In this document: in pieces, positions 43,290 through 54,948 of the stretch
Layout: the number at the start of each line of letters is the position of its first letter
Numbering within the stretch: the stretch's first letter is position 1
Assembly: GCA_963691705.1 (NCBI GenBank)
Contig: OY829546.1
Location: 10,302,001-10,366,000 of the forward strand
DNA: 64,000 nucleotides
Source of the DNA: Viola odorata
Taxonomy: Eukaryota > Streptophyta > Magnoliopsida > Malpighiales > Violaceae
Direction: 5' to 3'
Program-made: the position numbers and the translations under genes
Notes under the pieces: model-generated
Told to the model about the DNA's origin: nothing
Seen by the model: only the letters and a program-made list of their open reading frames with translations
Database searches by the model: none

Positions 43290-44195
43290 GATGTGGCGTC
43301 GTGGGTTATTCGAGTGGGAAGTGGAAGAGTTCACCAATATGAAGGAATTTTTGAAGACTCCGAGTGATTCAAACTCTCCTAGCACTGTAAGTTGGCGGTT
43401 GGATATGTCTGGCCAATATACGGTGCATTCTTTTTATATGGGAGTAGAACAAGAGAGAAACGGATCTCTCAGGAATGACGCTCTAGCATCCTGTTGGAAC
43501 GGCCTCACTCCATACAAGTTATAATTTTTTATATGGCTATCCATGAAGGGGAGAGTGGCCATTCGAGAGTTCCTCCACAGGAGGAACATAATTTCTGCGG
43601 AAGAGAACGTGTGCCCATTATGTCAAGGTGAGAATGAGACTATTGATCATCTTCTCCTCCACTGCAGCAGGGTGAATGAGATGTGGGAAGGCATATTTAA
43701 GTGGGTTGGCATTTGCTGGGTTAGGCCACATGGCATCACGGATCTGATTCAACAGTGGAAGGGCCTGGGAATGATGAGGTTTCGGCATGCTCATAACAAG
43801 TGGCTCATGCTGTTGGCGACTATTTTATGGACAACATGGAAACATAGGAATGATGTGATTTTTAATTACCATGCATTTAACCCACAACAACTTATCCGAG
43901 CGATTTTTTCTTACTGGAACCAATGGTTGTGTGCTCAAGACAGGACGTTTCCTTACTCTCCTTCTCAGATGTTGAACTCCTCAACATGGCTTCAAGTTTG
44001 GGGATTAAACGTGACACAAGATGCCTAGCAACAAGGGTCTGCTATAGAGGATCAGTTTAGCTTTAAGAGGATAGTTATAGTCGTGTATTTACATTGCTTT
44101 GTTTCAGCTTATCTGGTTTTGCAGGTAAGAAAGTCATGATCCCCATGTCTTTTCTTTTCCTGGTTTAATAAAAAGCTAGCCTATTCAAAAAAAAA
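43290..44195 (+). mobile_element. 5'-truncated LINE insertion
   Basis: 906 bp inserted in the dsRBD of copy D; sister copies read TTTCATATTCTGG across the site. It ends in a poly-A run (44187-44195) and carries the C-terminal end of a LINE reverse-transcriptase polyprotein. No clear target duplication beyond 2-3 bases. Confidence 0.9.
43543..44028 (+). pseudogene. LINE ORF2 C-terminal zf-RVT domain
   Basis: 161 codons with the zinc-binding domain found after LINE reverse transcriptases: CPLCQGENETIDHLLLHC (C-x2-C...H...C), then WTTWKHRNDVIFN. The preceding frame (43290-43524) carries the usual upstream WRLDMSGQYTVHSFY segment and stops at TAA, so the copy is both truncated and broken. Confidence 0.85.
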
Positions 44196-44667
44196 TATTC
44201 TGGTTCCCCCAAATTGTTATGCCGACAAAAATCATTCAACATATATTCGGACATGATTTGTTTTCGGAAGAAAGGAAAGAAATGTTTCTGGTTTTAAGAA
44301 GTGTGGTGTGCTTTTTATAGAGGGCGAAGTAAAAGACAACGGATTACTTACCAAAAAAAAAAAAATCAAAATGAGTCTAGGTGGACCCTACACATAATTC
44401 TAGGCACTTTACTTCTTTTTTCCAACTTTTTCTTATACTACCTACAAACCAACAATAGCAAACCAATAGCAAACCCAGAACAAGCAAAGAAAAACAGAAA
44501 AAAAGAAAAGAAAAGGAAAACTATTTGTTGACCTATCTAACAGAGAGAATATCAAAGTGTTGGAAGGTATTTCCTTCTCTCTTTTTTAATTCATCTAAAT
44601 CAACATACATACGAAATAAATTCTATCATAATTAATCTTTACTCGTAAAGATATTACACTCAGTTGA

Positions 44668-45748
44668 CCTAATATGACTATAAAAAATAAGCATGCTGAA
44701 ATGAGAAATTTGATTTATCTCTATTTTCAAATTTCAAATATTAAAAAGTCATATTGCATTAAAGAGTTGCTCCATCTAATAAAAAAAAATCACTATTTCC
44801 TCTCTTTTTAAATTAACCAACATATAAAAAATAAAAAATCATAAAAATTCTTTCAATTCTTCTCCTTAGCGATGAGGGATGCTTATTTCTTTCACATAGT
44901 TTGAAGGATTTTTTTGTGTGTAGAAAATCACAAGCTCACCATGGAGGCTTAAAAAAATGGACTAACATGCAATTCAGACATTTTAGGGAAGATTTATATA
45001 ATTTGTCTTAATTAGAGACAAAACTTAAAATAACCCAAAAAGGCGCTCTTTCTGCGAAACTTCCACCATCGTTCAATCATTCATTGCCTAGACCACTAAC
45101 ACGAACAGTCCATTATCCTCATCATCTTCCATTCATTCATTGCTAATCTTAAAAACTCTTGAAATATCATCTCTGGCCGGCATTTACAAGAATAAAAAAG
45201 GCAAAACAGAGACTAGCAGACGGAAACAAGACAAGACACCACTCATTTCGTGGTAGGGTCCACTTACACTGTGCATCTCTCTCTCTTTCTTTGCAAGAAG
45301 ACGAACTTGGATCCATTATCCAGAGACCACCCTGGTAAGATTTTGATTTGATCAAGTGCTTCTCTTTACTCCATGCTATGTTTTGAATGTCATAATGTCT
45401 CCCCTTTTATTTCTTTCTGCTTATTCTGGACTTCTTTTTTGGGCTTTTTGATCTAGATGTGTGTGACCCATTTATAAAGATGCATTTTTCACTATGTTAG
45501 ATTCTGAAATTTATCTTCTTGAGTTTGTGGAAGTTCGGTATGTTATTTTGTCTTGTTGTGCTTCATGATGCAGCATCCAGATTTACTGACTCAGTTACTA
45601 AGCTTTACTGTACTATGTTTCTTATTCTTGTACTGTTATTAATTGCTTGACAGGTATTGATAATATTGAGCAGTTCATGCTTCTTTGGCTGCATCAATAG
45701 TACCAGTTCCTTGAACATAATCTTGTTGATGCTATACCTGGATACTTA
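44668..45748. other. 5' region of the CAX gene
   Basis: AT-rich DNA to about 45000, then the leader of the CAX gene. A strong donor (CCTG|GTAAGA) at 45335 and an acceptor (GACAG) at 45653 suggest a 5' UTR intron, and a second leader exon 45654-45757. That exon contains two short upstream reading frames (ATGCTTCTTTGGCTGCATCA, then stop; ATGCTATACCTGGATACT, then stop). Confidence 0.55.
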
Positions 45749-48700
45749 ATGAGTCGGGTAAGACTTATCTGCTTTGCTTGTACAGAGAATATGTACATTT
45801 TTAGATTGTAGTTTCTGTCGGATCCAAATTGTTGTTGAAAACTTTTTGTAGATGGTATCTATAGAGGAGAAGGTGGACCTAGAATCCGATGAGGAGATTC
45901 CTTTGAGCGCATCTCCGGGGAGGAGGAAAGTGCACTCTTTAGATTTTGAGACGATTAGCATGAACGCACATCCGGAAAAGACTAAATCATGGTTGTTTAA
46001 CCAAATACAGATGAGTCCTCTCAGGAGTATTTATATCGTTCTCATCAAAGCGAAGATAAATGTACTACTACCTTTTGGTCCCATGGCGATATGCATGCAT
46101 TACACTACTGGAAAGCAGGCAAGGATTCCAACCTTTTGTTGTTATCTTACAGTATATGCTTGTACATAATTTTGATCATGATGAATTGTTAGGAAACTGT
46201 TGGACGTTCTAATGTTTGTTTCTCTTCAACCCCGAATCAGTTCAATCTTTAATGTTTTCCTGTAGCTTTTGCATGAAAATTTGTATGGGTTAATTGATTT
46301 CAGGGGTGGGTTTTCTTCCTCAGCTTGTTGGGAATCATACCCTTGGCGGAGCGTATGGGTTATGTCACTGAGTAAGGATACTTCTGCAAAATGAATTTTA
46401 GTGTGGAATATGTTTTACTGTTCTTGCTCTATTTGTGGAATGCTGATAAACTCCTCCAATCATAATGGTGCAGGCAGCTTGCTTTCTTCACAGGACCCAC
46501 AGGTATGACTAATCATGTCTCCATCATCTAATTTTGGGTGATAAGTGTGCAAGGCTAATTATATTTCCTACGCGCAAACTAATACAACTTGAAAAAAAAA
46601 TGTCTCTCCCTTTTCCATTTTTATTTTTTGGTCAAACTTACTTTTCCTGATATGCTTACTTCATTCTATGGTTTTTCCTCTTCACTTGGAATGCAGTTGG
46701 GGGTCTATTAAATGCCACGTTTGGTAATGCAACTGAAATGATAATATCCATTTATGCACTGAAGAGAGGGATGATAAGGGTTGTTCAACAATCTTTGTTG
46801 GGTTCAATCTTGTCAAATATGCTCTTGGTGCTTGGATGTGCTTTCTTCACTGGTGGCATTGTCCATCACCAGAAGGTTCAGGTCTTCAATAAGGTATCTC
46901 AACATTATTTTTCCTATTTATATGTTCCCAATCTAGAGTTTGTGTTGGGTTCTTTGCATTCACATCATCTTGAGGTGGTTATCCCTTGCAACAGGCAACT
47001 GCTATAGTGAACTCTGGCTTGCTGCTGATGGCTGTCATGGGGATAATGTTTCCAGCGGTGCTTCATTTCACACGTACAGAGGTTCATCTTGGCAAGTCAG
47101 AATTGGCCCTTTCAAGATTTAGTAGTTGTATAATGCTTTTGGCATATGGAAGCTACCTGTTCTTTCAGCTTAAGAGTCAACAAAGTCTTTATGCTCCTGT
47201 TGAAGCGGTTAGTTCTTTTTTCTGATTCTTGATGCAGAGTTTAAATATATTGTTTGATACGATGACATGTTTAGACATTAATTGTTCCTAGTTTTAACGT
47301 ATACTTACTGAAGTTGCCAACTGTATCCAACGCTTTCAGGAAAGAGACCTTGAAGAAGTAGATGCTGAAGAAGAGGAGGAGGTACCTGAAATAACTCAAT
47401 GGGAATCAATTGCCTGGCTTGCAATTTTGACTTTGTGGGTCTCTGTATTGTCTGGATATCTTGTTGATGCCATTCAGGTACTTCATTGATTCCTTGAAGT
47501 CGTGTTTTTTGGATCGTTGCATTCGAATGATCTTTATAGTACCTGCCTTCCCTTTAACTTTTAAACTTCATATCAACGTCCGGTTTAACTTCTTTAGCTA
47601 TTGTTCTTCAGGGAGCATCCGACTCGTGGAACATGCCTTTGGCTTTTATCAGTGTCATCCTTCTCCCAATTGTAGGAAATGCCGCTGAGCATGCAAGTGC
47701 GGTCATGTTTGCCATGAAGGATAAGCTTGTTAGTGCTTTCATGAGGCTTTGCTAATTATATTGCTTCTGGTCATGATATTTATGTTCCTAGTATTATTGT
47801 TCTCTTGAAGTGCGTTTTAACTATTAATATTATTGGTTTATTATGCACTGATAGAAAAAAAATTCTTCAGGACATCACACTTGGAATTGCAATTGGTTCA
47901 TGTACACAGATCTCAATGTTTGTGGTAATTTCTTGATTATTTACTCTACATTATTTGCCTACTGTTAAGTTTCATTTGTTATTTTTTCTTCATATTTGCT
48001 TAGTTTATGAAAATGGCCTGTGCACAATTGGAAAACATTTTAACGGGCATGTAGCTAGATGTGAATATTTACTTACTGGTGTATCAATGAGCCGATGACA
48101 CTGGTGTTCTTTTCTTCCCGAATTTGTAGATCCCCTTCTGCGTAGTTGTTGGGTGGTGCATGGGACAGCGAATGGACTTGAATTTTCAACTATTTGAGAC
48201 TGCTACTCTCTTTATTACTGTGCTAGTGGTTGCATTTATGTTGCAGGTTTGTGACTCAGCCTATTAAGCCTCTATCTTTTAACTTCAAAATTGAAAGAGA
48301 AAAATAACTGTGTATCGTGTTGCTTATGTTCCATCTTGCAAGATGATGCATCATCTAAAAGTCTTCATAACTGTACCTCAGCCAAAATGGTCAAATAAGA
48401 ATCACTGCATGAATTAAGATAACTAAGTAAGATCTGAAATAAAAGAAATGAATGAGGGGACCAAAAAGAAAGAACATGTTGGCAACACGCAGGGGAATAG
48501 TATCTCCTCTGGAATATTGGATTGGATTGTTTCTTTCTGTTTAATGGCCACTTTGTCTACCCCTATGTGTGTGTCTTGGCATATGTTTTGATGTTAGGCC
48601 TTGAGAGAAGTTGTCAAGTTAGGAAAGTCTGTTGATGAGTAGGAAAACAGAACAAGTTCATACTCTTATCCAGCCGAGGGGTTCTTTAAGAAAGTGTGAA

Positions 48701-49450
48701 TTGGCTTCTGGCATCTAAACCCTCATTCACCCTGATTCTGCTAAAATATTTTTGGTTTCGTAAATTTATGTTGATAGGATGCTCTTTTTTATGCGTTATT
48801 ACTTTGACATGATTTTTTACGGGTCTTGGATATCTTTTCTCTGTTGGAACAGGAAGGAACATCAAATTATTTCAAAGGTTTAATGCTTATTCTGTGCTAT
48901 CTCATCGTTGCTGCGAGTTTCTTTGTACATATTGACCCTTCAAATGGTAAGTTCCTAACTTCCTATGTCCAATGTGATTATGGTTCAGTTATATAGCAGA
49001 AATGGTGCTCGACTGTGGTCATTTTCTACTGCAGATACTGTACATATTTGTTGTCCTGAACACCCTGATTTGTGTTCCTCCCTCCCTTTGTCGTCTTTCC
49101 AAGGTTCAAACCTTCTTTCCACATACGTGATGTTAGGTCTATAGATGGGAAGCTATTTGACCTCACAATAGCGAATGTTCTCTCCTTTAGGATCATTTGT
49201 CATCGTTGAGCTTATTGTGTCGTCACTTGTGGGGTACCAACCTAGTTCCCACAACTTCTAGCAAATACAAATATCAGCATTTACTACTGTTATTATTTTA
49301 GTAGTCGTCTGTACATTTCCTTTCACCGTGGACATGAAAATGAAAGCACATTCCTATATATTCATCAGTTTTCTGGGAAACTGACATGATATGAAAACTT
49401 AGTCTTTAACTTGTCTACGTCTGGTGCTTGGTTCAGATGATGATACATGA
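45749..49450 (+). CDS. Vacuolar cation/proton exchanger, CAX2/CAX5 type (twelve coding exons)
   Basis: Coding exons: 45749-45757, 45852-46118, 46304-46371, 46474-46502, 46697-46893, 46995-47207, 47340-47477, 47612-47728, 47871-47924, 48130-48246, 48853-48946 and 49437-49450, in continuous frame, about 438 residues. It exports Ca2+/Mn2+ and related cations into the vacuole against protons. Signatures: N-terminal regulatory region with [10 protein letters not shown], the first alpha repeat [20 protein letters not shown], the acidic loop [13 protein letters not shown] between the halves, and the second repeat [20 protein letters not shown]. About 11 membrane segments. The intron after 46118 has a GC donor (CAG|GCAAGG). 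The start ATG at 45749 (MSR|MVSIEEK) is in frame across the first intron; the ATG at 45852 is the alternative. The last coding exon is only 14 nt. Confidence 0.93.
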
Positions 49451-51018
49451 GTAAAGATCTTCAGTCCTTAATGGCTCCCCGATCGAAATTGGACCTGTTT
49501 CACGGCTGGAAGGGTTGAACTTCTGTACCAAAACCCGTTAACCTGTGGATCCTGTTGACAATCATCGATAGCCGGGCTATAATTTTGTCGCATGTTCTCA
49601 TTCTTTGGCAATGTCCAGATCCCATGAAGCTGTGGAATTCTCTCACTCAGCTGATCTTAGGTTCATGCCTTAACTATTCATTTTATGTCCTTTTTCCACT
49701 TGAATGAATTCTGACGTGATTGATGCATGCTTCTTTTCCTTTGTATGTGATGACTAAATGTAAAAATATGGTCCCTTATTCAAAATTTAAGAAGCATACT
49801 GAGATTCCAAAGGTTCAAATATGGTCCCTTTTTCTTTACCATAGGCTTTAAAAGCATCTAATCCTTTAAATTTGATTCTGTATTTGTTTCCAATGTGTAA
49901 TTCGTTTTTTGGTAAATAGGAAAAAAATGTATTTAACTACTTATTGAGAGAATTTATGTATTGAACTATGTATTCATTATTAAACAAGATCTATCACTCA
50001 CGGCAAGAAAAACTTGTATAAAGAATAATGAGGCAAATGGGGTACTTTTATATTAAAAACCTTGAATCACTGTGTTCAATCATTAAAATTGAGACAAGTA
50101 AATCTGAATGGATAGAGTACATTTCAATATATACCGGGAAAGAAAATAATATTTGTTTATTAATTTAGTCCCTCGTTTCGTAAAAGATTTTTAATCAAAC
50201 CGTTATATGATTGCTTTAATTTCTGTATTTATTCATAAAGAAAAATCAATTAAACCCCTTAAGAGTTCATTTAATCATCGTGTTCAATTGAACTCATACA
50301 TAATTAATTTACTATTCGTAAAAATATTTCAATTAAATTTTTAATAATTAATTTAATTCTCATATTAATAAAAAAAATCTAATAAAACTCATTGCGAGCG
50401 CACGAATTGCTATCATTGATATATATATATATATATATTATTATTGACCATATTGTTCAGAGGCTACCACGTTAGGATTTCTGACCTAGGGTTTGCACCT
50501 CAAAACAGTATGTAAAAGTATGGAGAGGGAATTTAATAATTATGATAGTAATATTATTGCAGCACAGCAGCAGCTGGTTGATAGGTTGAAGAAGACGATG
50601 GTGGCCGCCGAACCGGAGATGAGAGGGTGCAGGAGGAGACCTAATGAACTGAGAGCAATTCTTGACGAACATATGTTACGTTTGGACCAGAATGTCAAAT
50701 GAGTTCAAATCCGTTTCTCTTTTTTATAATGTAGGTCATAAATTTAATTTATAATACGATGAAATCTTTCGAAGAAATATTATTACGGATTTACTTTTTT
50801 TTGGTGAATTATTTCAGAAGATTTATGATGATCATTTCTTTTCTTTTTTATAAAAAAATAATTATTTTCCAGTTGATATTAACTAAAAAGATAACTCCAA
50901 AAGAAGTTGATAACTATTGTAATTAACTTGATAATTTCCTATAATTCTTTTTTATTTTATAGCCTTACAATTAACGTAGAAACCATCCCTAACCAGCTTC
51001 TCCTTCCCTAGAAAAGCT
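49451..51018. other. Intergenic DNA between CAX and GAUT genes
   Basis: CAX 3' UTR to about 49800, then AT-rich DNA, with an (AT)n run near 50420-50440. One small open frame at 50520-50702 is listed separately. Confidence 0.5.
50520..50702 (+). CDS. Small hypothetical protein
   Basis: 60 codons starting MEREFNNYDSNIIAAQQQLV, with a charged helical body (VDRLKKTMVAAEP, RRRPNELRAILDEHMLRLDQ). I do not recognise a family. The composition is protein-like and the helix has a plausible coiled-coil pattern, but there is no neighbour or second exon to support it. It may be a gene fragment or chance. Confidence 0.2.
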   Translation: MEREFNNYDSNIIAAQQQLVDRLKKTMVAAEPEMRGCRRRPNELRAILDEHMLRLDQNVK

Positions 51019-52953
51019 ATGTCATTAGTAGAGAGCAAGCGAATGTTACAACATGGATCTTCCTACAACAACGACAAGAGAGACAGTACTAGAAGACATA
51101 ACAATAACAACTTGGGTTTCACTGTCTACTTCAGATGTCTGTTCTATTCCATTGTAGTCGCTGCAACACTCCTCCTCACCTGTTCTTTCCTCTACAGTAT
51201 CCACGTCTCTCCTTCCCCAGACCACACGAATGAGGTACATGTTCTTCTCCATCCATACTTTGTCTTTGTCGTAAGTAGAAAGTGAAAGATTTGGGTTTTG
51301 AGTCAGAACTTATACTAATTGCACTTATTCCTGTTTGTTTTTACAGAAAGTGACATCTTCCCACCAGTTAAGCAAAAGAAAAATCCTGGATTCCACATCA
51401 GATCCCTTAAGGTACCAACTAGACCAGATCAAGAAGCTATTAGATACTCATCAGACTACAACATATGCATATGCTTCATTTGCAAGGAAACAGAAGCTTG
51501 AGAACTCGAAGCTGGTTCGCAGTTTCATGAATCTGTCCTCAATCTACACTGAGCTCGGTAATAAATCCTCTTATCGCGTTCTTTTGAACAATGAAGAAGC
51601 CCCCATCGATCCGATTCTGTTGAAGCAGTTTGAAAAGGAAGTGAAAGAGAACATCAAAGCCACCCGGCTAGAGATGAGTAAAATGAAAGAGTCTTATGAC
51701 CTTAACCAGAAGATCAATAAACTTAGAGACACCAATTTAACCTTATATGAGGAAGTGGCAAGGTTGAAAAAAGTGATTAAAGCATCAGAATTGAGTGCCG
51801 CGGTGGCAATGCCAAGAAGCCTGCATTGTCTGTCATTGAAGCTGATGCAAGCCATGAATGAGAATCCTGACAAATACAACACTGAGCTGATACCAGGACA
51901 GTTGGTGTTTGAAGATCCAACTTATTACCATTACGCGATATTTTCTGATAATGTTCTTGCAGCTTCTGTGGTGGTGAATTCTCTTCTGCAGAATGCAAAA
52001 GATCCATGGAAGCATGTGGTGCACATTGTGACCGATAAAGACAATCTTGCATCAATGCAGGTTATGTTCACATTGAAAGACCATAAGGGTGCACACATTG
52101 AGGTGAAATCAGTTGATCATTACAAGTTTCTGAATTCATCGTACGTGCCAGTTCTTCGACAGAAAGAGTCTGCAGAACTGCAGAGTTTTTACTTTGGGAA
52201 TGAATCCGAAACTTCAGGCAACAAGTTTAGGAACCCTAAGTACTTGTCGATAATGAACCATTTAAGGTTCTACCTACCGGAAATGTACCCGACATTGGAT
52301 AGGATTCTGTTCTTGGATGATGATGTTGTGGTTCAAAAGGATTTGACAGAGTTGTGGGAGGTTAAAATGGATGGGATGGTGAATGGCGCGGTTTATACAT
52401 GTTTCGGGTCATTCCATAGATATAAAAGCTACTTTAACTTCAGAAATCCATTGATTAAGCAGAAATTGGACCCTAATGCATGCGCTTGGGCTTATGGAAT
52501 GAACATTTTTGATCTGGATCAATGGAGAAAGCTGAAGTGCACAGAAGAGTATCATCACTGGCAAAACCTGGTAAATTTGATTTCCATGAACTTTAGTTTC
52601 TTTGTATTAGCGGCTTTTTTCTCTGTAGATTTGGAGATTAGGGTTTAGATATAACAATGATTCTGTTATATGTGCAGAATGAGAACAGGACATTATGGAA
52701 TCTTGGCACCTTACCGCCGGGTTTGGTCACATTTTACTCAACAACAAAGAGGCTAGACAAGTCATGGCATGTTCTGGGATTAGGCTACAATCCACACATT
52801 AGGATGGATGGCATTGAAAGTGCAGCAGTTGTGCACTTCAATGGAAACCAGAAGCCTTGGCTTAACAATGCCATTGCTAAGTTCCGGCCGATTTGGACAA
52901 AGTATGTTGACAATGAATTGGAGTTTGTTCAAGCCTGCAATTTTGGTTTTTAA
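51019..52953 (+). CDS. GT8 galacturonosyltransferase, GAUT8/GAUT9-like (three exons)
   Basis: Exons 51019-51234, 51347-52570 and 52678-52953, 571 residues, GT-AG introns. A Golgi type II membrane protein that adds galacturonic acid in pectin (homogalacturonan) synthesis. N-terminal cytosolic tail rich in Arg/Asn, signal anchor about 34-61 (FTVYFRCLFYSIVVAATLLL), a long stem with coiled coil about 163-218, then the GT8 domain: YHYAIFSDNVLAASVVVNS, LRFYLPEMYP, the metal-binding LFLDDDVVVQ (D-D-D near 396-398), CAWAYGMNIFDL and HFNGNQKPW. It ends ELEFVQACNFGF as in GAUT8/9. Stem sequence is more divergent than usual for QUA1/GAUT9, so the exact subclade is uncertain. Confidence 0.93.
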
Positions 52954-54948
52954 CCAAAATTGTTCACACGTGATAGTTTTTCAGGAATCTGTATCCATTG
53001 TTCACATTGGAAGAAACCAAGTCTCAATAGTCAATATATTTATTTATTTTTGTTTGGCTGAATTTGTAAAGACATTGAATTCTGCAGATTAAGATTGTCC
53101 GGTCATGATATATTCATTCAATTTTAGATTTTATAGTTACTGTGTTTCCTAGTGGTTTAATGACTTTATCAACTATGGTAGACTATAGCGTAGCGAGAAA
53201 GGTACAAATTTTGCAATACAAAAAAGAATTTGTGAAACCCACACCTGAATGGTTAATCAATTTTCAATTCAATTGAGACAGCAATATTGTTTTCTCTGAC
53301 TGTATCACATTATTTTCTGTAGCTATAGTACATAGAATCATCTGTCAGGTGCCCTCTCCGATCTGCAACTTCAACATTGTTGCCATTCAGTGACCTTGCC
53401 GTTACCATCATAGACAGCGTTCTGTTTGGACACCCTTTGAAGTACAGAATAAAGTCTACTCCATCTTCAATATGAATTCACAGTCAACACCATCTACTGG
53501 TAACCGAGGAGATAAAAGAGTCGAGTTAAATTTCACAAAATGTTGTTAAGAGGAAAAGGAATATAAGAGATCCATCAGCCAGTCTAACTGCGAGTAGAAA
53601 TGAATGCTTGTTTGCGATAATTTATCAATTACTCATCTCTTTCAGTCTTCTGTACTGTAGTTGCCCCGGCAAAGGAAAGCATCTGCAAGATTGAGCAAAG
53701 GATGGAGCCGTGTAAATGTACTTCTGCAACACGTCATCTGGTTGCACAGAAAAAGGAGCAAAATAATAGAAATTCAATCACTAAAACATAAAATTCTTTA
53801 AATACATTAAACTAACCTTGTTCACTAGTCTAAAAGAATTTTTGAGTTGTTCAATGTTGTTGTTCCATTTTCTCGAGGAACTAGCTGAACACTGATGCAT
53901 ATATTAAAGTTATTGCAAAGAAAGTTCAAATCATTTGGTTAAAACCTCATTCTAATTGTAGCATAACTCAGTTTTCCAACCTTCACAAATTACAGAAAAC
54001 AACACAAAACAGAATGACGCTATTGTTTGCTCATCAACTTAAAAGGACACAAATAATATGATCACTTTTCTGGGAGTTCATATCATTGATACTTAAAATG
54101 CCTAAAGCACACTTTGCTTTTAGACTTTCAGAAAAAAGTCATCACGAAAAAGGGAAAGAAAAAAAAGGACTTACGGCATGCATTCCACTCCAGTCATCTG
54201 AATCTGTATCTCCATCTTAAGTACATTGTCGGTGTCCTTTTCAAGTCTACACAACTGCCAACTTTTTACATTCAACAAAGAAGTTGACCTGAGAGGAGAC
54301 AGAGGCAGAGCATATATGCATTCACACATTATAGCAATGGAAATCCATCATATAACAAAAGGCCTAGGTCTTCAGCTTCCTCACCTAAACAACAAATAAC
54401 GATGTATAATGTTACCACATCTTCTGCACCCTGCATAAACAATCAATTTCATCAAATCAGCAGATGCAGTCTAACAAAATCAGTATGACCTCAACAGGTA
54501 CAAACTTCCAAATATCCATCAGCAATGATCGACATAATGCATGCAATAAGATATGAATGTATCAAATCTCTGGGGCTCCTTTTAATAGTACAATAGGTGA
54601 ATGTAACATGTGTTTATGTATAAAAGGTATGAGAAATAAACCTAAGGAAAAAAAGAAAGTGTGTCCAAAAGAGAATCTACCAGTAGCCTGAAATTAAACA
54701 AGATACAATATCAAGAAAAAGATGTGCCGCAAAGAGAACCCAGATCAAGAAATGGAAAAAGAAGATGACATCTGAGAGTGATGTGAAAATTTGCAAGTCA
54801 TCTAATAAGTCCGATAATGTTTTACATCATTTTTTTTCATTACTTCTGCCATCCTGCGGTAGAATAAAGATATACACCATAAAGATTGTAAAGAATACCT
54901 GAGAGCCATATTTTGTTCTCCAAAATGTCATGGAGTAAGGTAGGAAGT
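52954..54948. other. Intergenic DNA between GAUT and PPR genes
   Basis: Convergent 3' flanks of the GAUT (plus) and PPR (minus) genes. Splice-like signals in 53600-54900 suggest the PPR transcript may have a long, possibly spliced 3' UTR. No coding region recognised. Confidence 0.5.

Larger units (their letters stand above)
42922..44254 (-). pseudogene. dsRBD/coiled-coil gene copy D, broken
   Basis: The fourth copy has two glutamine codons changed to TAA inside the dsRBD (in the AQNEAA helix and in LEQL) and is split by a LINE insertion at 43290-44195. The start ATG lies at 44252-44254 and the coiled-coil end at 42922-43104 is still open. Its leader lacks about 60 bp present in the other units. 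A TATA box remains at 44313-44320. Confidence 0.9.
35708..44667. repeat. Tandem array, four units of about 1.69 kb plus a partial fifth
   Basis: Units start at 35708, 37627, 39320 and 41991, with a stub at 44521-44667; each begins TATTTGTTGACCTAT. Unit 2 is 1693 bp. Unit 3 is about 1.69 kb after removing the hAT element, unit 4 about 1.62 kb after removing the LINE, and unit 1 about 1.63 kb after removing the Stowaway MITE. Units are nearly identical, differing by point changes, a 33-bp internal duplication (absent from unit 1) and a missing leader segment in unit 4. Each carries one small dsRNA-binding-domain gene on the minus strand. Head-to-tail order fits unequal crossing-over. Confidence 0.95.
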
